Below the pieces are notes generated by a model, which was given only the letters and a program-made list of their open reading frames with translations, did not search any database and was not told the origin of the DNA. A program made the translations under genes and the position numbers. Of a stretch of 64,000 nucleotides of DNA, positions 1-7,324 are shown one piece after another (the first letter of the stretch is position 1; the number at the start of each line of letters is the position of its first letter). Origin of the DNA: Allobranchiibius huperziae (GTDB lineage Bacteria; Actinomycetota; Actinomycetes; Actinomycetales; Dermatophilaceae); contig NZ_JACCFW010000001.1 of the NCBI RefSeq assembly GCF_013410455.1, positions 2,248,929 through 2,312,928 of the forward strand. Reading direction: 5' to 3'.

Positions 1-80
1 GGCGGCGCGACGCGGCGCGGCCTCGAGTCCGACCGTCGGGTCGAGGTGCCGGAGCGACGTTCGCCAGCGCCCGATGCGAA

Positions 81-114
81 CCGCCGCCGCACCCGGTGAC
101 GGGAGCGGCGGCGG
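81..114 (-). terminator. Candidate terminator hairpin after metY
   Basis: A perfect 10-bp inverted repeat (CCGCCGCCGC / GCGGCGGCGG, 81-90 with 105-114) with a 14-nt loop starts 20 nt past the metY stop codon. There is no run of U after the stem in the metY direction, so it would be a U-poor terminator of the kind common in high-GC actinobacteria. The role is inferred from position only. Confidence 0.45.
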
Positions 115-133
115 ATCGTCGTACGACGGGTGC

Positions 134-1450
134 CTACTTGGCGGCCGCGAACCCCTGCTCGAGGTCCGCCAGGATGTCGTCGATGTGCTCCAGCCCGACC
201 GCGAGCCGCACCAGACCCGGCGTGACACCGGCCAGCAGCCGGTCCTCGTCGCTGCCCTGGGAGTGGGTCGTCGACGCCGGGTGGATCACCAGCGAGCGCA
301 CGTCGCCGATGTTGGCGACGTGGCTGTGCAGGGTGAGCGCTTCCACGAACGTCTTGCCCGCCTCGGCGCCGCCGGCGATCTCGAACGCCAGCACCGCGCC
401 GGATCCGAGCGGCGTGTACTTCTGTGCCAGCTCGTAGTACTCGTCACCGGGCAGCGACGCCCAGCGCACCGACTCGACCTGATCCTGCTGCTGCAGCCAC
501 TCCGCGACCGCGCGGGTGTTCTGCACGTGCCGCTCGATGCGCAGGCTGAGCGTCTCGACACCCTGCGCGATCAGGAACGCGTTGAACGGCGAGATCGAGG
601 ACCCGAGGTCGCGCAGACCCTGCACCCGTGCCTTCAGGATGAACGCCAGGTTGGCGCCGAGCGGGCTTCCGACGCCGAGGTCGCGGGCGTAGACCAGCCC
701 GTGGTAGCTCTCCTCGGGGGTGTTGAAGTTGGGGAACTTCTCCGGGTCCTTGCCGAAGTCGAAGTTGCCGCTGTCGATGATCGCGCCGGCGATCGCCGTG
801 CCGTGCCCGCCCAGGTACTTCGTCGCCGAGTGCACGACGATGTCCGCGCCGTACTCGATCGGGCGCAGCAGGAACGGCGTGGCGACGGTGTTGTCGACCA
901 CGAGCGGTACGCCGAGCTCGTGCGCGACGTTCGCGACGGCCTCGATGTCCAGGATCTCGATCTTGGGGTTGGAGATCGTCTCGCCGTAGAAGAGCTTGGT
1001 GTTGGGCTGGGCGGCTGCGCGCCAGCTCTGCGGGTCCTTGGTGTCCTCCACGAAGGTCACGTCGATGCCGTACTTGGGCAGCGTGAACTTCAGCAGGTTG
1101 AAGGTGCCGCCGTAGAGCGACGGGCTGGCCACGATGTGGTCCCCGGCCTCGGCGATGTTGAGGATCGCCAGCGTCTCTGCGGCCTGGCCGGAGGCGACCA
1201 GCAGCGCGCCGACCCCGCCCTCGAGGTTGGCCAGGCGCTGCTCGACCACGTCGGTGGTCGGGTTCATCAGTCGTGTGTAGATGTTGCCGAACTCCTGCAG
1301 GCCGAAGAGCTTGGCCGCGCGGTCGGTGTCCGGGAAGACGTACGACGTCGTCTGGTAGATGGGCAGGGCGCGTGCGGTGGTGGCCGCATCGGGCTCCTGG
1401 CCGGCGTGGATCTGACGGGTCTCGAAGGACCAGCCGGGGCTGTCGGTCAT
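134..1450 (-). CDS. metY: O-acetylhomoserine aminocarboxypropyltransferase/sulfhydrylase (MetY)
   Basis: PLP enzyme of the Cys/Met metabolism family that makes homocysteine from O-acetylhomoserine and sulfide in the cytoplasm (direct sulfhydrylation). The 438-aa length matches MetY rather than the shorter cystathionine gamma-synthase. The PLP lysine lies in SATKYLGGHGT (K211), and ASGQAAETLAILNI and GETISNPKIEILDIEAVA are typical family segments. I chose the ATG at 1450 because it has an AAAGG ribosome site and begins the conserved MTDSPGWSFET-type N-terminus; a longer in-frame extension to 1561 would run into the riboswitch. The SAM-IV riboswitch upstream implies repression when S-adenosylmethionine is plentiful. 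No metX partner lies within the window. Confidence 0.95.
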   Translation of the reverse strand: MTDSPGWSFETRQIHAGQEPDAATTARALPIYQTTSYVFPDTDRAAKLFGLQEFGNIYTRLMNPTTDVVEQRLANLEGGVGALLVASGQAAETLAILNIAEAGDHIVASPSLYGGTFNLLKFTLPKYGIDVTFVEDTKDPQSWRAAAQPNTKLFYGETISNPKIEILDIEAVANVAHELGVPLVVDNTVATPFLLRPIEYGADIVVHSATKYLGGHGTAIAGAIIDSGNFDFGKDPEKFPNFNTPEESYHGLVYARDLGVGSPLGANLAFILKARVQGLRDLGSSISPFNAFLIAQGVETLSLRIERHVQNTRAVAEWLQQQDQVESVRWASLPGDEYYELAQKYTPLGSGAVLAFEIAGGAEAGKTFVEALTLHSHVANIGDVRSLVIHPASTTHSQGSDEDRLLAGVTPGLVRLAVGLEHIDDILADLEQGFAAAK

Positions 1451-1531
1451 CGTGTCGCCTTTCGTGACGCAGGGTGCGGCACCGGCGAGCTCGCACTGCG
1501 CCGACGCTGCAGCGGATGGCGGGGGGCCCAC

Positions 1532-1649
1532 GATCCGCGCTTGCCGGGGGACGATCGGCATCCACCGGCCAGGTCTTCACCCGGGGCACCCCACCGCGGA
1601 GGAGGGTTGCCGGCCAGCACGCCGGGGCCTGACGCTGGCACTCATGACC
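1532..1649 (-). ncRNA. SAM-IV riboswitch controlling metY
   Basis: Read on the minus strand, the leader begins GGTCATGAGTGCCAGCG and continues through GCTGGCCGGCAACCCTCC, CGCGGTGGGGTGCCCCGGG and TGAAGACC, ending at GCAAGCGCGGATC. These blocks match the SAM-IV class known from Actinomycetales in order and almost base for base, including P1 closure (GGTCATG/GAAGACC) and the 3' pseudoknot partner. The element ends 81 nt before the metY ATG. SAM binding should lower metY expression; whether it acts on transcription or on translation cannot be told from sequence. Confidence 0.93.
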
Positions 1650-1764
1650 TAGAACGTGAGGTTATGACACCCCAAGGCCGGCGCGAGGTGAATCTCGATA
1701 TACGGACGACGGTCGTCAGCGCTTTCGTGACGCCGACACCACAGATCCGCTGACAACCGCGAGG

Positions 1765-3081
1765 TCAGAGCAGCTGGGCGATCGTGTAGATGAGCAGCCC
1801 GACCAAGCCTCCGACGATCGTGCCGTTGATGCGGATGAACTGCAGGTCACGCCCCACGTGCAGCTCGATCCGCGACGCCGCCTCCTTGCCGTCCCACCGC
1901 TCGATCGTGGTGGTGATCACCGAGGTGAGTTCGCGCCCGTACGTCGTGACGACGTGGCCGACGATGCTCTCGAGGCGGCGTTCGATGGAGTCGCGCAGGG
2001 CCTCGTCGGTCCCGAGCCGCTCCCCCGCATCGGTCAGCGCGCGCGACAGGCGTGCGTGCAGGTCGCTGTCCTCGTCGCGCAGTCCGTCGACGATCGTCGT
2101 CCGCACCGAGGCCCACAGGGCCAGCACCGTCCCCGGCACCGAGGGGTGCTTCAGCAGGTGCTCCTTCAGCGACTCGGCCTGGGCCATCGTCGCCTCGTCG
2201 TGCTGCAGGTCGTGGGCGAGCTGCCCCAGCAGGTGGTCCAGCGCCTGCCGGGTCTGGTGCTCCGGGTCGTCACGCACGTCGGCGAGGAATCGCAGGATCT
2301 CCAGGTGGATACGGGAGGTCACCGTGTCGTCGAGCCACTTCGGGGACCACCAGGGTGCCCGGGAGCCGAGGATCGCCACGATGGTCTCGGGGTTGGCCGC
2401 AACCCAGTCGTGCAGCTCCCGCACCCCGAGATCGACCAGCGACGTGTGCGACCGGTCGCGCAGGATGCCCTCGAGCAGGTGCCCGGCCACCGGGGCGATC
2501 GGTTCCCTGCTCAGCCGGGGCAGGACCAGCCGGTCGAGCAGCTCCAGCACCTCGCGGTCGTCGATGGACTCCAGCCCGCGCGCGAGCGGCGGCGCTGCCG
2601 TGCGTACGACGCGGACGCTGTTGTCGCGCACCGCGAGCCACCGCCCCACCCGCGCCGGGATCTGCGCAGCTGCGAGCCGCTCCTGGACCGTGTCGGGCGT
2701 GAGGAAGTTCTCCGCCACGAAGTCCTCGAGGCTCGCGCCGATGGCGTCCTTGCGCTCCGGGATGATCGCGGTGTGCGGGATCGGCACGCCCATGGGGTGC
2801 CGGAAGAGGGCGGTGACGGCGAACCAATCGGCGACGGCGCCGACCATGGCCGCCTCCGCCGCGGCGTTCACGTAACCCCAGACTCCCCCATGGCCGTGGG
2901 TGAGCACGAAGATCACCGCCGCTAGTAGCAGCAGCCCGAGCGCCACCGTCCGCATCCGGCGCAGACCGGCGCGGCGGGCCGCGTCACCGGCGCCCAGCAG
3001 CGGACCCAGAGGAGGGATGGGAGGTACTTCGGAGATCAGATCAGCCCTTCCACTGTGCCTGTGGGGTGTCGTTGAGACCAC
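1765..3081 (-). CDS. DUF445 family membrane protein
   Basis: A 438-aa protein of the DUF445 (YjiN-like) family. Two hydrophobic segments near the N-terminus (about residues 44-60 and 75-95, with AAMVGAVADWFAVTALFRHPMG, the family hallmark) are followed by a long, charged, largely helical domain, with a final hydrophobic helix at about 415-437 (GTIVGGLVGLLIYTIAQLL). The biochemical function of the family is unknown. The GTG at 3081 overlaps the preceding lipoprotein gene by 41 bp and has no clear ribosome site. The next possible start (ATG 2955) would remove the usual charged segment before the first membrane helix, so the longer form is preferred. It is probably cotranscribed with the lipoprotein upstream. 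Confidence 0.85.
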   Translation of the reverse strand: MVSTTPHRHSGRADLISEVPPIPPLGPLLGAGDAARRAGLRRMRTVALGLLLLAAVIFVLTHGHGGVWGYVNAAAEAAMVGAVADWFAVTALFRHPMGVPIPHTAIIPERKDAIGASLEDFVAENFLTPDTVQERLAAAQIPARVGRWLAVRDNSVRVVRTAAPPLARGLESIDDREVLELLDRLVLPRLSREPIAPVAGHLLEGILRDRSHTSLVDLGVRELHDWVAANPETIVAILGSRAPWWSPKWLDDTVTSRIHLEILRFLADVRDDPEHQTRQALDHLLGQLAHDLQHDEATMAQAESLKEHLLKHPSVPGTVLALWASVRTTIVDGLRDEDSDLHARLSRALTDAGERLGTDEALRDSIERRLESIVGHVVTTYGRELTSVITTTIERWDGKEAASRIELHVGRDLQFIRINGTIVGGLVGLLIYTIAQLL

Positions 3082-3724
3082 CCGCGAACGCCAGGGTCAT
3101 GGTGCTGAGGTCGGTGCCGACCGGCACCTCGAACACGACGGCTCCGTTGGCGTCCTTGGTCGTCGAGTTGAGCGTGGTCCCCGACAGTTGCTGGGCCTCG
3201 GGCAGCGCGCTGGGGCTGCTCGTGCGGTAGCAGGTGCGGTGAGCGGCATCGAAGAGGTTGAAGTCGATGTAGCTCATATAGAGGGAGTACCCCGACACCA
3301 GATGGGTACGCACGTCGACGGCAACGTACTGCATTCCCGGGTCCAGCAGGCTGGGGTCCGCGGCCGTGATCTGGCGCGGCTTGGCCGGGCTGACCTGCAG
3401 CGTGCGCTGGAGCTCATCGGTGACCTGCACCATGGTCCCGAACGGCTTGGTCGCCATGGTCGCGGAGTACGTCGGGCCGATGGTGGAGTCGGTCTTGCAG
3501 ACTGCGCCGGCCGAGCTCTGCGGCGCACTGCTCGACGTGCTGGGACTGGCACTGTCACCGGACGTGCTCGAGGAGTCCGACGGCGCGGAGGATGCCGAGG
3601 TCGTGCCCGACGCCGCAACAGTGGGAGTCTCGAGGCCGGGCGCGGTCGCCGTGCCGCATGCAGCGACCGTCGTCGCGGCGAGCGTGATCAGGGCCGGCAG
3701 ACACAGGGACGAGGCGCGCGACAT
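3041..3724 (-). CDS. DUF4352-like lipoprotein, paralogue 4 of the array
   Basis: Predicted secreted lipoprotein of 227 aa. A basic N-terminus and hydrophobic stretch end in the lipobox VAAC, followed by a Ser/Thr/Pro linker (about residues 25-65) and one beta-rich domain. Shared landmarks with its three neighbours are YVAVDV near the middle, a FxLFD-type strand, a free Cys and a final GAVVFEVP...LTLAFAGG segment. The layout resembles the DUF4352/telokin-like Ig fold of extracellular lipoproteins. ATG 3724 is chosen because it opens directly into the signal peptide. The ligand or partner is unknown. Confidence 0.8.
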   Translation of the reverse strand: MSRASSLCLPALITLAATTVAACGTATAPGLETPTVAASGTTSASSAPSDSSSTSGDSASPSTSSSAPQSSAGAVCKTDSTIGPTYSATMATKPFGTMVQVTDELQRTLQVSPAKPRQITAADPSLLDPGMQYVAVDVRTHLVSGYSLYMSYIDFNLFDAAHRTCYRTSSPSALPEAQQLSGTTLNSTTKDANGAVVFEVPVGTDLSTMTLAFAGGLNDTPQAQWKG

Positions 3725-3830
3725 GGGTGAATTCCTCACGGACGGGACGACATCGGGGAGCAGGGGACCAGTGTCCTTCATGCGATGCCCCGACGCGGCA
3801 CATTGGAGCCAGCTCGTGTCGCGGAGCGGG

Positions 3831-4523
3831 TCAGCGCGTCCACTCCGCCTTCGCCAACTCATCGGAGTCGTCTCCGAACGTGAGCGTGTACGACGTCAGG
3901 TCGGCGCCGGAGGGAGTCTCGTAGATCACCGATCCCCGTGCATCACGATGCGCCGTGCTGACCGTTGCCGTCGACGCCAGCAACTGGCCCGCGGGAAGGA
4001 CGTCGTCGAAGTCGGACGCCTGCTGGCAGGAGATGCGGTGCGGGTCGTACAGCGCGAAGTTTTCGTCGGACTGCCCGTAGGAGGCACCTGAGACCAGGTG
4101 GGTGAGGGTGGGGAACGCGACGTACTGCATCCCGTCGGGCGGCGGGTTCTCACTCTGCGAGCTGACGATCCTGGGCGTCCCGACCGTGATCTGCACCTTC
4201 GCTGCCGGGTACGCCGTGAGCACCGACACGGTCTTCCCGAACGACACGACCTGCGCCTTCGGGTTCAGCACGGCCGACAGGTCGGCGTCGAACGGACAGG
4301 TGACCGTACCCGCCGGGCCCGCGACACCGCCTTCGCTCACTGTCGGTATCGGCTGTGACGACGACGTCGCCGCGCGCGACGGGGGCACGACGACGCCCGG
4401 TGCCCGGGTCGAACACCCGGCGAGAGCGATCACACCGGCTGCTGCGAGCGCTGCCCAGACACCTCCACGACCTGGCGTGCCCATCCGCCGACCGCGTCGT
4501 CCGGCCGTGGTCACGACTGCCAC
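3831..4523 (-). CDS. DUF4352-like lipoprotein, paralogue 3 of the array
   Basis: Predicted lipoprotein of 230 aa with lipobox LAGC, a short Ser/Thr linker, and the same beta-rich domain as its neighbours (MQYVAFPTLTHLVSG, FALYDPHRISCQQ, GSVIYETPSGADLTSYTLTFG). The GTG at 4523 overlaps the preceding gene by 13 bp. An ATG at 4484 would give a cleaner 217-aa signal peptide and is an equally good start. Function is unknown; it is expected to be anchored in the outer leaflet of the cytoplasmic membrane. Confidence 0.78.
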   Translation of the reverse strand: MAVVTTAGRRGRRMGTPGRGGVWAALAAAGVIALAGCSTRAPGVVVPPSRAATSSSQPIPTVSEGGVAGPAGTVTCPFDADLSAVLNPKAQVVSFGKTVSVLTAYPAAKVQITVGTPRIVSSQSENPPPDGMQYVAFPTLTHLVSGASYGQSDENFALYDPHRISCQQASDFDDVLPAGQLLASTATVSTAHRDARGSVIYETPSGADLTSYTLTFGDDSDELAKAEWTR

Positions 4524-5179
4524 CGCGCACTGGCGACCCGGCTGAACGCCCCGTTGTAGGCCAGCACGAGCGCACGTGGGTCGGACCCGGCGTCGACCTC
4601 GAAGACCAGGGCACCGGACGCGGGTGGCGACCCGGCGCTCGGGTGTGAGTCCTGCAACAGCTGGGCATCCGGCACGACATCGGAGTCCTTGGCATCCTTG
4701 CAGGCGTCGCCTCGCGGATCGAAGAGCGCGAACTGGTCAGCGCTCACGGAATGGTCCGAACCGGCCACCACCTTGAGGGTGACGGCGACCGTGACGAACA
4801 CGTGGCCCGGATCGGGTGCCTCCGACGGCGAGGCGACCTGCGACGGCGTCTTGGCCAGGATCTGGACGACCGCCGGCGGTCCGTCCAGGCCGTCCGGATC
4901 CGGAGCCGAGCGGACGGCGACCGCGGAGCCCCAGGGGCGGGTAGGTGTCTGGGCGTCCGGCGAAGGGTCCGACCCGAACTGCGGTGCGTCGCAGCGGGCC
5001 GACTTCACGCTCGAGGTCGGCGAGGTCGGCGAGGTCGGCGAGGTCGGCGCCGGTGGCCGAGAGGCCGCCGTGGTCGCGGAGGAGGACGACGCATGTGCGC
5101 CACCACTGCATGCGGTGACGAGGCCGAGACATCCCGCCGCGATGGCGACCCACCCCACACGGCGTCCGGACCCCCGCAC
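4511..5179 (-). CDS. DUF4352-like lipoprotein, paralogue 2 of the array
   Basis: A 222-aa lipoprotein with lipobox VTAC and a linker containing a perfect Thr-Ser-Pro repeat, followed by the domain shared by the array (HVFVTVAVTLKV, FALFDPRGDACKD, GALVFEVDAGSDPRALVLAYNGAF). The GTG start at 5179 has a strong GAGGAGGAG ribosome site. It is the most diverged member, as its Tyr/Val core positions differ from the other three. The gene downstream overlaps or follows it closely, indicating cotranscription. Confidence 0.8.
   Translation of the reverse strand: MRGSGRRVGWVAIAAGCLGLVTACSGGAHASSSSATTAASRPPAPTSPTSPTSPTSSVKSARCDAPQFGSDPSPDAQTPTRPWGSAVAVRSAPDPDGLDGPPAVVQILAKTPSQVASPSEAPDPGHVFVTVAVTLKVVAGSDHSVSADQFALFDPRGDACKDAKDSDVVPDAQLLQDSHPSAGSPPASGALVFEVDAGSDPRALVLAYNGAFSRVASARWQS
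5013..5048 (+). repeat. Four tandem 9-bp repeats (GAGGTCGGC) in a lipoprotein linker
   Basis: Four exact copies of a 9-bp unit lie in frame within the lipoprotein gene 4511-5179 and encode a repeating Thr-Ser-Pro linker. Because the unit is a multiple of three, copy-number slippage would change linker length without breaking the frame. Confidence 0.9.
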
Positions 5180-5293
5180 TCGCTCCTCCTCGCACTAGGC
5201 CGACCTGATCGAGTCGACGGTACGGGAACCCGAACGGCCGGATCCAGAAAAGACCCGGAGCTCACGAGATCCAGGATTCGGTCGCCCGATGGC

Positions 5294-5977
5294 TCAGTCG
5301 GTCCACCTGTCGGTGGCCGTCTCGTTCAGCCCGCCGACGAATGCGACCGTCAACATGGACGGCTTCGTGGCGATCGGCACCTGGAAGACCATCGAGCCCG
5401 TCTCGGACTTCTTCCTCGCGTTCAGCTCTCCGTCCTTCCATACCTGCGCGGCCGGGATGGCCCCGGAGTCGTCGCGGTAGTCGCATCGGTTGCCCTGAGC
5501 GTCGATCATGCTGAACGTGTCGATGGCACCGATGTACGTGGAGTCCCCACCGGTCAGCGTGACCGACATGCTCACGGCGACGTACTGGTAGCCGTCGTCC
5601 GGGGGGTCCTCGGTCACCGCCGACACGACCTTGGGGGCCTGCACCGTGACCGCAAGCCGCACGTCGTCGGAATCTGCGTCGGTGGTCTGGGCCGTGGTGC
5701 CGAACCGGTGCGACTTGGTGCTCGGCGCGGTGGTGGGACCGAACTCGAGGGAGGACCCGCACGCGCTGGTCGTCGACGACGACGTGGTGCTCGGCGCGGA
5801 GGTGACGCTGGTGACGATGTCCCGGCTCGGGGTGACGACGGTCGGTGCGTCGGTGCCTGCGCCGCATCCGGTGAGGACGCCGACCGACCCGATCGCCGAC
5901 GCCACGACCGCGAGCCGGACCCTGCGCCCGCCGCGCCGGACCCCGCGCCCGCCGCGCCGGGTCAGCAGATACGTCAT
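5294..5977 (-). CDS. DUF4352-like lipoprotein, paralogue 1 of the array
   Basis: First transcribed member of the four-gene lipoprotein array, 227 aa. It has a strongly basic, Arg-rich N-terminus, a hydrophobic helix and lipobox LTGC, then a Ser/Thr linker and the shared domain (YQYVAVSMSVTLTGG, FSMIDAQGNRCDYRD, GSMVFQVPIATKPSMLTVAFVGG). ATG 5977 is preferred because GGGAG lies a proper distance upstream. A 16-bp direct repeat (5926-5941 and 5945-5960) encodes the Arg/Gly-rich signal n-region. It begins 100 bp past the end of mcrC on the same strand. Confidence 0.8.
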   Translation of the reverse strand: MTYLLTRRGGRGVRRGGRRVRLAVVASAIGSVGVLTGCGAGTDAPTVVTPSRDIVTSVTSAPSTTSSSTTSACGSSLEFGPTTAPSTKSHRFGTTAQTTDADSDDVRLAVTVQAPKVVSAVTEDPPDDGYQYVAVSMSVTLTGGDSTYIGAIDTFSMIDAQGNRCDYRDDSGAIPAAQVWKDGELNARKKSETGSMVFQVPIATKPSMLTVAFVGGLNETATDRWTD

Positions 5978-6077
5978 CTTCCGTCTCCCGTCCGAAGGTG
6001 GCGACATTCTCGCTGAGCACCGGATCCCTGTGTAAGTAATCGCTGAGAGCCGTCACCGCAACGGCGCCGGTCCGTCA

Positions 6078-7313
6078 TCAGATCGTGGGTACGACGGCGC
6101 TCGCCTGCGTCCGGTTCCGTTGCGGCAGCGGGCCGAGCGCCGAAACGCGCACCAGCTCGGCGATCTCGTCCAGGCGAGCCGAGAGCGCGTCCGGTGTCGC
6201 GTCGAGCGTGAGGGGCAGGCACAGCAGCCGAGTGCCGGTGCCGCGGATGCGCATCTGCGGCTCGGGTGGGTGCTCGGCGTCGGCGTAGACCAGCAGTGCG
6301 GTCGGCACCGGTAGCGACGCCGCCTGCAGCAGCAGCGCCGAGACCTCCTGCGACAGGGCCGACGATGCGCCGACGAGACGATGGCGAGCCTGCAGCACCA
6401 GGGCCGGCCGAGCACCACGCATGACCACCAGGTCCGGACGGACCGGCAGCCGGGCATCGTCGTCCAAGGAGTACGCCGGCCGCTCACTCACGTGCAGCAT
6501 CGGCCACAGCCGGGCCTGGAGCTCGGCGGCGACCCACCGCTGGAACACATCCTGCAGGTCGATCAGGAACGCGTGGGCCCGGTGCTCGCCCTCCCGATGG
6601 GAGATGGTGACGCCTTCCAGGGCCTGCCCGGCCAGGTCGAGCGCCGCCGCGTAGTGCTCGTTGAGCCGGGTGATCGGCACTCCCCCGCGGTGGTCGTCGG
6701 GGACCGTGGGCGAAACCCCGTCGAAGCGCACCGCGAGCGCGGTCGCTCCGCGACGCAGCACCGGCGGCAGGGCGGGCCAGCGCAGCAGCTGCTCCAGGGC
6801 GCACCGCAGCATCCTGTTCTCCGGGACGTCGACGGTGAAGTCGTCGTATCCGCAGGGCGGCCGGGCCGCTGCCCACGGACGGACCGCCACCTGCCCGACC
6901 AGCAGCCGCCCGCGGATCACGTGCAGCGACTCCTCCCGGTGCAGGTAACCGTGCAGCAGCCCGCGGCGGGTGCAGTCGTCGATCGCCCGCAGCAGGAACG
7001 CGGCCACGCCGTCCACGAGGTCGACGCCGCCCTCCCAGCCGACTTCCTCACGTCCGAGGGTGCCGCCCGGGATCCCTGCGGAGAACATCGTGAAGAGGTT
7101 CGCCATCCCCGCGCGCGGGGTGACCCGCACGGTGAGCCCCGGCACGTGCACGGCGCCCACCCAGGAGGTGGACCGCAGTCGCACCTGCCCGGGGTCGGCG
7201 GTGGCCTGCACCTCCAGTCGCCCCGCCACCAGATCGAACAGCCGCTCGCGGGCGGTGCCGCCCAGGGGGAACGGGTCGGACGTGGAGTGCTCGGTGAGCG
7301 TGACGGTGCGCAC
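6078..7313 (-). CDS. mcrC: McrC-type component of an McrBC type IV restriction system, nuclease motif substituted
   Basis: A 411-aa McrC-family protein. It carries the N-terminal McrB-binding region (LFTMFSAGIPGG, YLHREESLHVIRGRLLVGQ, VPENRMLRCALEQLL) and a C-terminal PD-(D/E)xK-type fold. In active McrC proteins this fold reads PD, then about 13 residues, then DxK. Here the Asp of RPDLVV (D294) is kept, but the expected DAK is Gln308-Ala309-Arg310 (VLQARHR). The fold appears intact, yet two catalytic positions are changed, so DNA cleavage is doubtful. The GTG start lies 11 bp past the mcrB stop, so the two are one operon. Alternative reading: the catalytic acid has migrated to another strand. 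Confidence 0.85.
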   Translation of the reverse strand: MRTVTLTEHSTSDPFPLGGTARERLFDLVAGRLEVQATADPGQVRLRSTSWVGAVHVPGLTVRVTPRAGMANLFTMFSAGIPGGTLGREEVGWEGGVDLVDGVAAFLLRAIDDCTRRGLLHGYLHREESLHVIRGRLLVGQVAVRPWAAARPPCGYDDFTVDVPENRMLRCALEQLLRWPALPPVLRRGATALAVRFDGVSPTVPDDHRGGVPITRLNEHYAAALDLAGQALEGVTISHREGEHRAHAFLIDLQDVFQRWVAAELQARLWPMLHVSERPAYSLDDDARLPVRPDLVVMRGARPALVLQARHRLVGASSALSQEVSALLLQAASLPVPTALLVYADAEHPPEPQMRIRGTGTRLLCLPLTLDATPDALSARLDEIAELVRVSALGPLPQRNRTQASAVVPTI

Positions 7314-7324
7314 GGCGTACGACG

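Noticed and set aside
74-1753. Long plus-strand open frame opposite metY
   Set aside because: It is antisense to a clear metY and its riboswitch, and its Arg/Val/Gly-rich translation is typical of GC-rich shadows.
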